From NORP110 sp051251595 (GTDB taxonomy: Bacteria > Pseudomonadota > Alphaproteobacteria > Rhodobacterales > Rhodobacteraceae), in contig JBPOFA010000004.1 of NCBI GenBank assembly GCA_051251595.1, positions 62,001 through 126,000 on the forward strand: 64,000 bases of DNA, given 5' to 3'. How positions within the stretch are numbered: position 1 is the stretch's first letter; each line of letters opens with the position of its first letter. The notes beneath the pieces were generated by a model. That model did no database searches. It saw only the letters and a list, made by a program, of their open reading frames with translations, and was not told the origin of the DNA. The position numbers and the translations under genes are program-made. Below are positions 26,228 through 34,690 of the stretch, piece after piece.

Positions 26228-27439
26228 CTAGATAACGGCCTGCTCTACAAAGGGCAGATTGCCGAGGATCCGGTCAAAGTTAAAGGGCGAAAGATCCAAT
26301 GTGCGGAACGCGCCATGGGTGATCAGCTCTGCTACGCCGCGCCCCATGGCGGGGGCTTGCTGCAGCCCGTGCCCCGAAAACCCGTTCACGAAAATCAGGT
26401 TATCGACGTTCGGATGCATCCCAAGAATGGCGTTTTGATCGAGGGTGTTGAACGCGTAATGGCCGACCCAGGAATTGACGACTTTGATCGCTTCGAACTG
26501 GGGGATCCGGGTCGCGATGATGGGCCAGACCTTGTCCATCCACAGGCTGTGATCCTCTTGGAAGTCATCGTACTCGACGGCGAGATCCACGTCCGGCGCT
26601 GCCCCGGCCATGTAATATGCCCCGTCGGTTCTGAAATGAATTCCCGACGGGTCGATGGTCAGGGGCAGGTCACGGTCAAGCGGGGTTTCTGCTGCAAAAA
26701 CATAGGTATAGCGTTTGCGGGGTTCCACGGGGATGTCGATGCCCGCCATCCGCGCCGTGGCCGCAGCGCGGGGGCCAGTTGCGTTGACGACCGTGCCGCA
26801 TGTGATGACCTGCCCGGATTTCAGCGTCACGCTTTCGACCTTGGTTCCATTGGTGGTTTTCGTCATGGCGACAACTTCATCGGCGATGAATTCGACGCCG
26901 CGTTCCTTGGCGGATCGCTTCCACCAGTCAAACATGGTTGCGCCGTCGAAATAGCCCTCATCCACGGTGTTGTGGGTGGCGCAAAGGATGTCGTCGAGGT
27001 TGTAGAACGGAAAGTCCGTGGCCAGTTGGTCTGGCGTCATCAGCCGTGTACCGGCGCCCGCGGCCACTTGGATCTTTTGCGCTGCCCGCAGGTCAGTGGC
27101 CAATTCTTCGGTATCTGCCAGATACATATAGCCAAATTTGTGAAAACTCAGGTCCGGGACGCGTTCGTCATTCCCAAAATTGGCCCGGAAATTTTGCACA
27201 TACTCTGCCGCAAACTGTGACACGCGGATGTTGATGTCGCGGCTGAATTGCTGGCGCATGCAGCTGTTCGTATGCGAGGTCGAGGCAAATTCATATGTGG
27301 GGTCACGTTCTACCACCAAGACGCGCCCGTCAAAATCCGGGGTGTCTGTCAGGAACCATGCGACCGAGGCCCCCAGCATAGCGCCGCCGATGATGACGAC
27401 GTCGTAGCTGTCGTGATTGGGTGTGTTTTGAGTGTTCAT
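26228..27439 (-). CDS. FAD-dependent oxidoreductase, DAO/glycine oxidase family
   Basis: 403 residues. The FAD-binding motif DVVIIGGAMLGASVAW begins at residue 13. A central DAO domain includes NTVDEGYFDGATMFDWW and VVNATGPRAAA, and the C-terminal FAD-contact motif is FVNGFSGHGLQQAPAMG. Family members oxidise secondary or tertiary amines or D-amino acids with release of an imine and peroxide or electron transfer. It lies 40 bases after the enolase-superfamily gene and 50 bases before the SDR gene on the same strand. Substrate unknown. Confidence 0.87.
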   Translation of the reverse strand: MNTQNTPNHDSYDVVIIGGAMLGASVAWFLTDTPDFDGRVLVVERDPTYEFASTSHTNSCMRQQFSRDINIRVSQFAAEYVQNFRANFGNDERVPDLSFHKFGYMYLADTEELATDLRAAQKIQVAAGAGTRLMTPDQLATDFPFYNLDDILCATHNTVDEGYFDGATMFDWWKRSAKERGVEFIADEVVAMTKTTNGTKVESVTLKSGQVITCGTVVNATGPRAAATARMAGIDIPVEPRKRYTYVFAAETPLDRDLPLTIDPSGIHFRTDGAYYMAGAAPDVDLAVEYDDFQEDHSLWMDKVWPIIATRIPQFEAIKVVNSWVGHYAFNTLDQNAILGMHPNVDNLIFVNGFSGHGLQQAPAMGRGVAELITHGAFRTLDLSPFNFDRILGNLPFVEQAVI

Positions 27440-27478
27440 TTCGCCTATATCTGAAATCGTTTATGTTTCTGGTTTTGT

Positions 27479-28579
27479 TCAGAGTTCGGTAATCTGATAG
27501 CGGGATTTTTCAAGCCAGGCAGGGGATATGTCGACGCCCCAGCCGGGACGATCTGTCACCTCTGCCTGTCCATCCACAATGTCAAATGGGGATTGGACAA
27601 ACAGGCCCTCTTGCCATGGGTAATAATCTGCGCCTTCGATTGAGAATTCCAGGTATTTCCCGGCGTTCGGGATCGCGCGTAAAAGGTGCATGGTGAACAG
27701 GGTGACCATGGACAGATTGGCGCAATGTGGGGTCACGGGAAGGCCTGCTTTGGCGGCCATGTCGACCACCCGCAAGGTGCGGCATATCCCGCCAAGATAC
27801 ATGATATCGGGCTGCACGATATCAACGGCGCGCATTTCGATCATGCGGCGCCAGGTGGGCAGGTCGCAATCCTGCTCGCCGCCGGTGACGTCGATCTCCA
27901 GCGCTTCGGTGACTTGCTTGGTTTGCTCAAGCTCCCAATAGGGGCAGGGCTCTTCGTAGTGGCAAAAGCCGTTGTCCTGCAGGATATGCCCAACCTCGAT
28001 GGCGCGGTCGGGGCTGTAGCAGCTGTTGGCATCGATGAGCAGATCAACGTCGTCGCCCAGTTCTCGGCGCATGGTGGGAATGATCTCTTCGGTGCGGCCG
28101 GGCCATTCGTCCTGATTGCGCCCGACCTCTGCGCCGGCACGGACTTTGAACGCGTCAAACCCTTTGTCGTCGCGCAGGCGTTTCAGTCGCGCGGCCTCAT
28201 CCGCCGGTGTGATGTCGCGTTTCATGGAAGAGGCGTAGCTGCGCAGTTTTCCCGGCGTACCGCCCAAAAGTTCGACCACGGGTTTGCCCAAGCGCTTGCC
28301 GCGCATGTCCCAGATGGCAGTGTCCAGCCCGCCCATGGCGCGGCGCAGGTAAGAGCCGGGGAATTTATGTTCGCGTTCGGCGACCAGATCCAAAAGATCA
28401 TCCAGATCGGACATGTCCTGGCCAACAGTCCAGGGGGCAACCTGGCGGTGCAGGACCTGTGCTGTGATGTCGGAGTGATAGGTCGAAACCTGTCCCCAGC
28501 CTTGCGCGCCATCCTCGGCGGTAACGCGGACAAAGCCGACATCCTCTGTGCAGAAACTTTCAATGCTTTTGATTTTCAT
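27479..28579 (-). CDS. Mandelate racemase/muconate-lactonising (enolase superfamily) enzyme
   Basis: 366 residues with the (beta/alpha)7-beta barrel residues in place: base K145 (FKVRAG), metal ligands D183 (DANSCY), E209/E210 (HYEEPCP) and E235 (GGEQDC), and the dyad D258 (QPDIMYLGG) with H285 (TPHCANLS). The K and D-H pair define the mandelate-racemase subgroup, usually acid-sugar dehydratases or racemases of 2-hydroxy acids. The following FAD oxidase and SDR-like protein suggest a short degradation route, but the substrate is not deducible. Confidence 0.88.
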   Translation of the reverse strand: MKIKSIESFCTEDVGFVRVTAEDGAQGWGQVSTYHSDITAQVLHRQVAPWTVGQDMSDLDDLLDLVAEREHKFPGSYLRRAMGGLDTAIWDMRGKRLGKPVVELLGGTPGKLRSYASSMKRDITPADEAARLKRLRDDKGFDAFKVRAGAEVGRNQDEWPGRTEEIIPTMRRELGDDVDLLIDANSCYSPDRAIEVGHILQDNGFCHYEEPCPYWELEQTKQVTEALEIDVTGGEQDCDLPTWRRMIEMRAVDIVQPDIMYLGGICRTLRVVDMAAKAGLPVTPHCANLSMVTLFTMHLLRAIPNAGKYLEFSIEGADYYPWQEGLFVQSPFDIVDGQAEVTDRPGWGVDISPAWLEKSRYQITEL

Positions 28580-28612
28580 GAGGCATGGTCTCTTTCACGA
28601 AAGGGGGTTGGG

Positions 28613-29293
28613 TCAGCTGTCTGTTATGATGTCTTGCAGGCGACGTATCTGTTGGCCCGTGGCCGTGAAATTCGCCGGATCGAGCCAGGCCAGGTAGGCG
28701 GGTTTCAGATGGGTCCAATCCTTATCGGTTATGGCGAACCACGCGGTGTCTCGGTTCAGCCCTTTGACGATCATGTGCTGGCGAAACAGACCTTCATACT
28801 GAAACCCAAATCGCTTGGCGGCGGCTTTGGACGGCGCGTTGTCGTTGTTGCATTTCCATTCGAACCGGCGATAGCCCAGCTTGTCAAAGACATATTGGGC
28901 GAACAGAAAAAGTGCCTCTGTTGCGGCGGGTTTGCGGGCCATCAAGGGGCCCCAATAGATCGATCCGGTTTCAACGACGCCATTGGCTGGATCGATCCGC
29001 ATCAGGGTTTGCCGCCCGGCGACCTGTCCTGTGGCCTTGTCGATCACCGCAAAGAACAACGGGTCCTGGCTGTGTTCCACCTGCTCCACCCAGTTGCGGA
29101 AAGAGACCGCATCCGTTGGCGGGGTCTCGCCCAGCCATTCGAATTTGGCGGCTGAATCCGCAACGTTGGACGCGGTGTAAAGCCCGTCGGAATGCTGCGC
29201 GGCTTTCAACGGTTCCAAGCGAACAAAGCGGCCTTCAAACACAATCCTTTCGGGGCGTTTGCGCGCGGTCCAATGGGCCATGTCCTCTGCCAT
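28613..29293 (-). CDS. GNAT acetyltransferase, RimJ/RimL-like
   Basis: 226 residues of the GNAT fold: FVRLEPLKA at the start, a mid-strand FAVIDKATGQVAGRQTLMR, then AATEALFLFAQYVFDKLGYRRFEWKC and the acetyl-CoA-proximal NDNAPSKAAAKRFGFQYEG. This is the subfamily that acetylates protein N-termini or small amines, often annotated near YdaF/RimL. Start ATG 29293 has AAAGGAC upstream; the open frame extends to 29368. It is 33 bases before the enolase-superfamily gene and may be in the same transcript without sharing its function. Confidence 0.85.
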   Translation of the reverse strand: MAEDMAHWTARKRPERIVFEGRFVRLEPLKAAQHSDGLYTASNVADSAAKFEWLGETPPTDAVSFRNWVEQVEHSQDPLFFAVIDKATGQVAGRQTLMRIDPANGVVETGSIYWGPLMARKPAATEALFLFAQYVFDKLGYRRFEWKCNNDNAPSKAAAKRFGFQYEGLFRQHMIVKGLNRDTAWFAITDKDWTHLKPAYLAWLDPANFTATGQQIRRLQDIITDS

Positions 29294-29521
29294 TTGCGTG
29301 TCCTTTTGGGGTAGGGGTGGTGTGTCAGTCTTTCGAATATCGGTATCAAACCGGGTTTGGAATGGCAAAGCAACGCTGTTTCAAACCGGTCAAATGTTTT
29401 TCCGACCGATGCCTGATTGGGCCTGCCTTTTCATCGGCGGTTGGCCAAAGGTGACAAGCGGTTTTTTTCTGGTTCCTTTTGGTCCATGATGGCGTGAATT
29501 TTGTCGCAAAGGGCACCCAAC

Positions 29522-31438
29522 ATGACCGATTTTCTGATGCTTGCATTCGTGTTTCTTGTTGCGGGGGTGTTTGCCGTTCCGATTGCGTCAAGGTTGGGGC
29601 TTGGCTCTGTGCTGGGCTATCTGATTGCGGGGATCGTGATCAGCCCGGTCTTGGCATTGCTGCATGTTGATGTGGTGTCCATTCAGCATTTCGCGGAATT
29701 CGGCGTTGTGATGATGCTGTTTTTGGTCGGGCTAGAGCTGGAGCCTAAGATCCTGTGGTCCATGCGGGCCAAGTTGCTGGGGCTTGGCGGCGGCCAGGTT
29801 GGGTTGACCACAGGCGCGGTGATGCTGGGCGCGATGGCGCTTGGGCAGCCTTGGACGATCTCACTTGCGATCGGCTTGGTCTTTGCTTTGTCATCCACGG
29901 CGATCGTTTTGCAAACGTTGAATGAAAAGGGCCTGATGAAAAGCGATGGCGGGCAGTCGAGCTTTTCCGTGCTGTTGTTTCAGGACATCGCGGTCATCCC
30001 GATGCTGGCGCTTATACCGTTGTTGGCCATGCCTGATCTGATGGATCATGGGACGGCGTTGGTTGAAACCGCGGGCCACGCGGCAGAGGCAGACGCCCAT
30101 GGCGCAGAGGATACGCATGCCAGCGGGATAAGCCTGGTGGACGGGCTGAACGGCTGGCAGACGGCGCTTGTCACGGTGCTTGCGGTGGCTTTTGTTGGGT
30201 TGGCGGGGAACTTTCTGACCGGTCCGATTTTCCGCTTTATCGCCAGCGCACAGCTGCGAGAGCTGTTCACGGCGACGGCCTTGATGATGGTGATCGGGAT
30301 TGCCTTGCTGATGTCCCTTGTGGGGCTGTCGCCCGCATTGGGCACGTTTCTGGCGGGTGTTGTGCTGGCCAACAGCGAATATCGGCATGAACTTGAATCC
30401 GACATTGATCCGTTCAAAGGCCTGTTGCTGGGATTGTTTTTCATGTCTGTCGGGGCGGGCATCAACTTTGGGCTGCTGCGCGACAATTTCGGGTCTATCC
30501 TTGGTCTGACGATTGGTTTGATGCTGATAAAGGCGATTGTGCTGCTGGTTCTGGGGCGCATTTTCAAGCTTGAGGGGGCTGACAAATGGCTGTTCGCACT
30601 TGGCTTGGCGCAGGCCGGTGAATTTGGCTTTGTCTTGCTGACCTTCACCGTGGCCAATTCCGTCATTCCTCAAAGCGTGGCAGACCAGTTGCTGTTGGTC
30701 GTGGCGCTTTCGATGTTGCTGACGCCAGCGCTGTTCATCCTTTATGACCGTGTGATTGCCCCGCGATACAACGAGGACGAGAGCCGGGAAGCCGACGAGA
30801 TTGAGGAACCCAGCCGGGTGATCATTGTCGGTGTTGGCCGGGTCGGCGGGATGATCACACGGGTGATGCGGGCGGCGGGATATGCCGTGACGGGTATCGA
30901 CTATAGTTCTAAACAGCTTGATATGCTCAGGAACTTTGGGTTTCGGGCCTATTACGGCGACGGGACCCGGCCAGATATGCTGCATTCTGCTGGAATTGCA
31001 GAGGCGAACGTTCTGGTCGTGGCCATCGACGACAAGGAAAGGATCACAGAGGTCGTGCAGTATGTCCGTGCAAACTATCCCGATGTTCACGTGATTGCGC
31101 GCGCCGTTGACCGGGAACATGTGTATGATCTCTATGCGGTTGGCTGTCGTGACATCATTCGCGAAACCTATGACAGCTCACTGCGCATGGGCCGGTCTAC
31201 CTTCGAAGCCTTGGGCTTTACGCGGGATCAGGCGCAAGAGGTGATGGACAATTTCGACAAGCAGGACCGGAAATCTATCGCAGAGCTGGCAGAGCATCGC
31301 GACCCGAACGTGCCGTTTTATGAAAACAAAGCCTATACAGAAAAGGTGATTGCGATGGCCGAAGTCTGGGAAAAGGAATTTTCCGCTGAAACCGCGCGAA
31401 TCCTGAAACGAGGGTCCAAGAAAGACGATTCTGCGTGA
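29522..31438 (+). CDS. KefB/KefC-type monovalent cation:proton antiporter with TrkA-N domain
   Basis: 638 residues. About twelve membrane helices occupy residues 1-400 (MLFLVGLELEP, FALSSTAIVLQTLNEKG, FQDIAVIPML, LAQAGEFGFVLLTF). A cytoplasmic RCK/TrkA-N domain follows (VIIVGVGRVGGMITRVMRAAGY). It should exchange K+ for H+, possibly gated by NAD(H) or glutathione adducts as in Kef. A His/Asp-rich loop (HAAEADAHGAEDTHAS) sits between helices. No KefF/KefG partner is adjacent. ATG 29522 is chosen over in-frame GTG/ATG codons 21 bases upstream for fit with family starts. Confidence 0.92.
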   Translation: MTDFLMLAFVFLVAGVFAVPIASRLGLGSVLGYLIAGIVISPVLALLHVDVVSIQHFAEFGVVMMLFLVGLELEPKILWSMRAKLLGLGGGQVGLTTGAVMLGAMALGQPWTISLAIGLVFALSSTAIVLQTLNEKGLMKSDGGQSSFSVLLFQDIAVIPMLALIPLLAMPDLMDHGTALVETAGHAAEADAHGAEDTHASGISLVDGLNGWQTALVTVLAVAFVGLAGNFLTGPIFRFIASAQLRELFTATALMMVIGIALLMSLVGLSPALGTFLAGVVLANSEYRHELESDIDPFKGLLLGLFFMSVGAGINFGLLRDNFGSILGLTIGLMLIKAIVLLVLGRIFKLEGADKWLFALGLAQAGEFGFVLLTFTVANSVIPQSVADQLLLVVALSMLLTPALFILYDRVIAPRYNEDESREADEIEEPSRVIIVGVGRVGGMITRVMRAAGYAVTGIDYSSKQLDMLRNFGFRAYYGDGTRPDMLHSAGIAEANVLVVAIDDKERITEVVQYVRANYPDVHVIARAVDREHVYDLYAVGCRDIIRETYDSSLRMGRSTFEALGFTRDQAQEVMDNFDKQDRKSIAELAEHRDPNVPFYENKAYTEKVIAMAEVWEKEFSAETARILKRGSKKDDSA

Positions 31439-31449
31439 GCCCTGGGGGG

Positions 31450-32205
31450 TCAACGGATGGCGTCCAGAAAGGGTAGGTTGCCAGCGGCCAGCCCGGCATC
31501 GACGTTCAGTGTTGTCCCGGTGATGCCCGAGGCGGCGGGTGATGCGAGAAACAGAACCGCATTTGCCACCTCTTGAGGCGTGACGATCCGGCCAAGCGGG
31601 TAAATCGCCTGCAGCCTGTCCAGAACCGTTGGATCAGCGGCCAGGCGATGCTCCCACGCCCCAGTCTTGATCGAGGCAGGGGCCACGGCGTTGGATCGAA
31701 TGCCAAAGTGGGCCTCTTCCACCGCCAATGCGCGCATCCAGGCCAGCGTTGCGGCCTTGGCGGCTGAATAGGCGGGGTTGCCAAAATGGCTTGCGGCGTT
31801 GCAGGAGGAAATGAAAACAAAGGCGCGGTTGCCTGTCATTTCTCGCATTGCGGGCAAGAGCATGCGGGTCAGAATGGCGGCGCCGGTGAAGTTGCCGTGC
31901 AGTTCTTCTTCGATCCCGTCGGGCGTGGTCATTTCCATCGTGTCCTGCCGGGACCAGCCCGCGTTAGAGATGAAAATCTCTGGCACGCCATTTGCAATTA
32001 TTTCTCCGGCGACGGTTTCCACCTCGGACCGGCTGCGCAGATCGAAATGATGATGATCGGCGAAATCAGGGCGGTCCAAATCGGTGCCGGCCACGTCGCA
32101 GGCAATGATCTGAGCGCCCGCCTTTGCGAAACCCGCCGCCAGCGCTTGCCCCACGCCGCCCCCGGCCCCGGTGATCAGAACGCGCGTGTCAGCAAAATCG
32201 AACAT
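31450..32205 (-). CDS. Short-chain dehydrogenase/reductase
   Basis: 251 residues with VLITGAGGGVGQALA, SNAGWS, the catalytic Ser strand FISSCNAASH and YSAAK, so it is a complete classical SDR using NAD(H) or NADP(H). The C-terminal SGITGTTLNVDAGLAAGN matches sugar- or polyol-type members. It is convergent with the antiporter and divergent from the Gfo/Idh/MocA gene at 32390, so it may share a promoter region with that gene. Substrate unknown. Confidence 0.88.
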   Translation of the reverse strand: MFDFADTRVLITGAGGGVGQALAAGFAKAGAQIIACDVAGTDLDRPDFADHHHFDLRSRSEVETVAGEIIANGVPEIFISNAGWSRQDTMEMTTPDGIEEELHGNFTGAAILTRMLLPAMREMTGNRAFVFISSCNAASHFGNPAYSAAKAATLAWMRALAVEEAHFGIRSNAVAPASIKTGAWEHRLAADPTVLDRLQAIYPLGRIVTPQEVANAVLFLASPAASGITGTTLNVDAGLAAGNLPFLDAIR

Positions 32206-32389
32206 GTTTTCTTATCCTTCTCGTCTGCGGATATCTTTAGGGCCAGCGCGTGTGTGATCCAAGCCCTGCCTCCGTTCAAGGATTTGATGCGGCATTCGGT
32301 GCAATTGGCTTTGACATCGAAAGGGACAGGGCAGATGCTTTAATCGCGCCATTTCGCAAATGTCATGGTCAGCACGATGGAGCATCGAA

Positions 32390-33472
32390 ATGACACAGCC
32401 AATTCGCATCTTGATCGTTGGTCTGGGCAATATGGGGGCGTCCCATGCATCGGCCTGCCACCGGAACCCCGGTTTTGAAATCGTCGGTCTGTGTACGCGG
32501 AGCATCAAATCCAAAACGCTGCCAGATGAATTGGCGGGCTACCCATTGTTCGAAGACTATGAGGCCGCGCTGGAAGAGCTGAAACCAGATGCTGTGTCGA
32601 TCAACACATGGCCCAATACCCATGCGGATTACGCGATCAAAGCGATGGAGGCAGGGGCCCATGTCTTTATGGAAAAACCGATTGCTGCCAATAATGAAGA
32701 TGCCGAACGCGTGGTTGAAACCGCCAAGCGCCTGAACCGAAAACTTGTTTTGGGTTACATATTGCGGGTGCATCCGTCCTGGATCAAATTCATTGAGATC
32801 GGCAAGACAATGGGCAAGCCGTTGGCGATGCGGTTGAACCTGAATCAGCAATCCTCTGGCCCGGCGTGGCAGTGGCATAAGAACCTGATCGACAGCCTGA
32901 TCCCGATCGTGGATTGCGGCGTGCATTACGTTGATGTCATGTGCCAGTTGACTGGGGCCAAACCCGTGCGTGTGCATGGCATTGGCGCGGCGCTTTGGGG
33001 CGATGCAGACAAGCAGAACTACGGCCATTTGCATGTGACCTTTGATGATGGATCCGTTGGCTGGTACGAGGCGGGCTGGGGCCCGATGATGTCAGAGACG
33101 GCGTTTTTCGTGAAGGACATTGTGGGACCGAAAGGGTCTGTCAGTCTGGTGCCAAATGACGAGGCTCGGTCTGACGCGGATGACCTTTCCGACAGTGCTG
33201 ATATCGACAAACATACCAAGACAGATGCCATTCGTGTGCATCACGCCGAGGTGGATGATGATAAGAATTTCACGCGCAAAGACGAGATTATTTCGATGGA
33301 AGATGAGCCGGGGCACCAAGAGCTGTGCGATCGCGAACAGGCGTTTTTCTTAAAGGCGATTATCGAGGATCTGGACCTGACGGATTCGATGGAAGCAGCG
33401 GTCAATTCGCTGCGCATCGTTTTAGCGGCAGAGCAAAGCATTGCTGAGGAACGGGTTGTCAGGTTGGATTAA
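32390..33472 (+). CDS. Gfo/Idh/MocA family oxidoreductase
   Basis: 360 residues. The NAD(P) fold starts IRILIVGLGNMGASHASAC, with EKPIAANNED (EKP lysine) and the second-domain segment PIVDCGVHYVDVMCQLTG carrying the D/H pair. It oxidises a cyclic polyol or aldose. GGAG (32379-32382) precedes ATG 32390. It is followed 53 bases later by an amidohydrolase on the same strand, a pairing that suggests oxidation followed by lactone or amide hydrolysis. It is a candidate for a sugar dehydrogenase feeding the acid-sugar pathways in this window, without direct evidence. Confidence 0.86.
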   Translation: MTQPIRILIVGLGNMGASHASACHRNPGFEIVGLCTRSIKSKTLPDELAGYPLFEDYEAALEELKPDAVSINTWPNTHADYAIKAMEAGAHVFMEKPIAANNEDAERVVETAKRLNRKLVLGYILRVHPSWIKFIEIGKTMGKPLAMRLNLNQQSSGPAWQWHKNLIDSLIPIVDCGVHYVDVMCQLTGAKPVRVHGIGAALWGDADKQNYGHLHVTFDDGSVGWYEAGWGPMMSETAFFVKDIVGPKGSVSLVPNDEARSDADDLSDSADIDKHTKTDAIRVHHAEVDDDKNFTRKDEIISMEDEPGHQELCDREQAFFLKAIIEDLDLTDSMEAAVNSLRIVLAAEQSIAEERVVRLD

Positions 33473-33525
33473 GGGCTGTTTTAGGGCCATGGCCTCGGCC
33501 ACAATCGTCGCAACAGGAGGTGTTG

Positions 33526-34659
33526 ATGGAACATGATCTCGTATTGACCGGCGGGCGGGTGATTGACCCGTCCCAGGGGGTGGATCAGGTCACGGATGTT
33601 GCCTTTGCGGGCGGCAAGGTCGCCGCCTTTGGCGACGGGCTGACCGGGGCGAAGGTTCAGGATGTGACAGGGCAAATCGTGACGCCGGGTCTGATCGATA
33701 TGCATACGCATGTGTACTGGGGCGGGACCTCGCTTGGGGTGGATGCAGGCGACTATGCCCGGCAAAGCGCGGTCACCACCCAGATTGATACCGGAAGCGC
33801 AGGGCCGGGGAATTTCCCAGGGTTCAAGGCCCATGTCATTGACCACGCCGCGCCACGTATTCTGGTCTTTTTGCACGTTTCCTTTGCCGGGATTTACGCG
33901 TTTTCCCCCCGTATCAATATTGGGGAAAGTCAGGACATGCGGTTGATGGCCGCGCGTGAGGCGGTCGCCGTGGCGCGCGAAAATCCCGATACGATTGTGG
34001 GGATCAAGGTCAGGGTTGGGCGCAACGCAAGCGGGGATGCCGCGGGCGCGCCGCTGGATGTGGCGCTGGATGTGGCCGATCGCGCTGGCTTGCCGTTGAT
34101 GTGTCACATTGATGAGCCGCCGCCCACCTATGCGGATGTGGTCAATAAATTGCGTCCCGGCGATATTCTGACCCACTGTTTTCGCCCTTTTCCCAATGCG
34201 CCTGTGAACGGGGACGGGACCGTTCGTCAGGCCGTGTTGGACGCCCGTGAACGCGGTGTCTTATTTGATGTCGGCCATGGCATGGGGTCCTTTTCCTGGG
34301 ATACAGCCCGCAAGATGGAAGCGGCGGGGTTCCGCCCCGACACGATTTCATCTGATGTGCATGCTTTGTGCATCCAGGGACCGGCCTGGGATTTGTTGCG
34401 CACGATGACCAAGTTTCTGGCGCTCGGGCTGCCATTGGCCGAGGTCGTGGCCGCCGTGACGAGCAACGCCGCCGCTGCCCTGAACCGACCGGATCTGGGC
34501 ACATTCGCCGTTGGTGCGACGGGCGATGCCTCTGTTCTTTCGCTGGATCAACGGGCGATTGAACTGGAGGATGTCTTGGGCGAAACGATCACGCATCCAG
34601 AACTGTTGGTCCCAAAGGGGATGGTGATGGGCGGTGACTGGCACGACATTTCGGCGTGA
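33526..34659 (+). CDS. Amidohydrolase/deacetylase-family metallohydrolase
   Basis: 377 residues of the dihydroorotase-like amidohydrolase superfamily. The metal site is visible in order: DMHTHVYWGG (HxH), a probable carbamylated Lys in GIKVRVG, CHIDEPPP, THCFRP and SSDVHA. This pattern fits the EF_0837/AHA_3915 group of deacetylases or cyclic-amide hydrolases. AGGAGG (33515-33520) precedes ATG 33526; GTG 33520 is an alternative. Probably co-transcribed with the dehydrogenase upstream. Confidence 0.86.
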   Translation: MEHDLVLTGGRVIDPSQGVDQVTDVAFAGGKVAAFGDGLTGAKVQDVTGQIVTPGLIDMHTHVYWGGTSLGVDAGDYARQSAVTTQIDTGSAGPGNFPGFKAHVIDHAAPRILVFLHVSFAGIYAFSPRINIGESQDMRLMAAREAVAVARENPDTIVGIKVRVGRNASGDAAGAPLDVALDVADRAGLPLMCHIDEPPPTYADVVNKLRPGDILTHCFRPFPNAPVNGDGTVRQAVLDARERGVLFDVGHGMGSFSWDTARKMEAAGFRPDTISSDVHALCIQGPAWDLLRTMTKFLALGLPLAEVVAAVTSNAAAALNRPDLGTFAVGATGDASVLSLDQRAIELEDVLGETITHPELLVPKGMVMGGDWHDISA

Positions 34660-34690
34660 TCGGAAAGCCCGCGCCACCATTGAGCGCGGC

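Noticed and set aside
27686..29155. 489-codon frame antisense to the enolase-superfamily and GNAT genes
   Set aside because: It spans two genuine genes and their gap with no domain pattern; codon-bias artefact.
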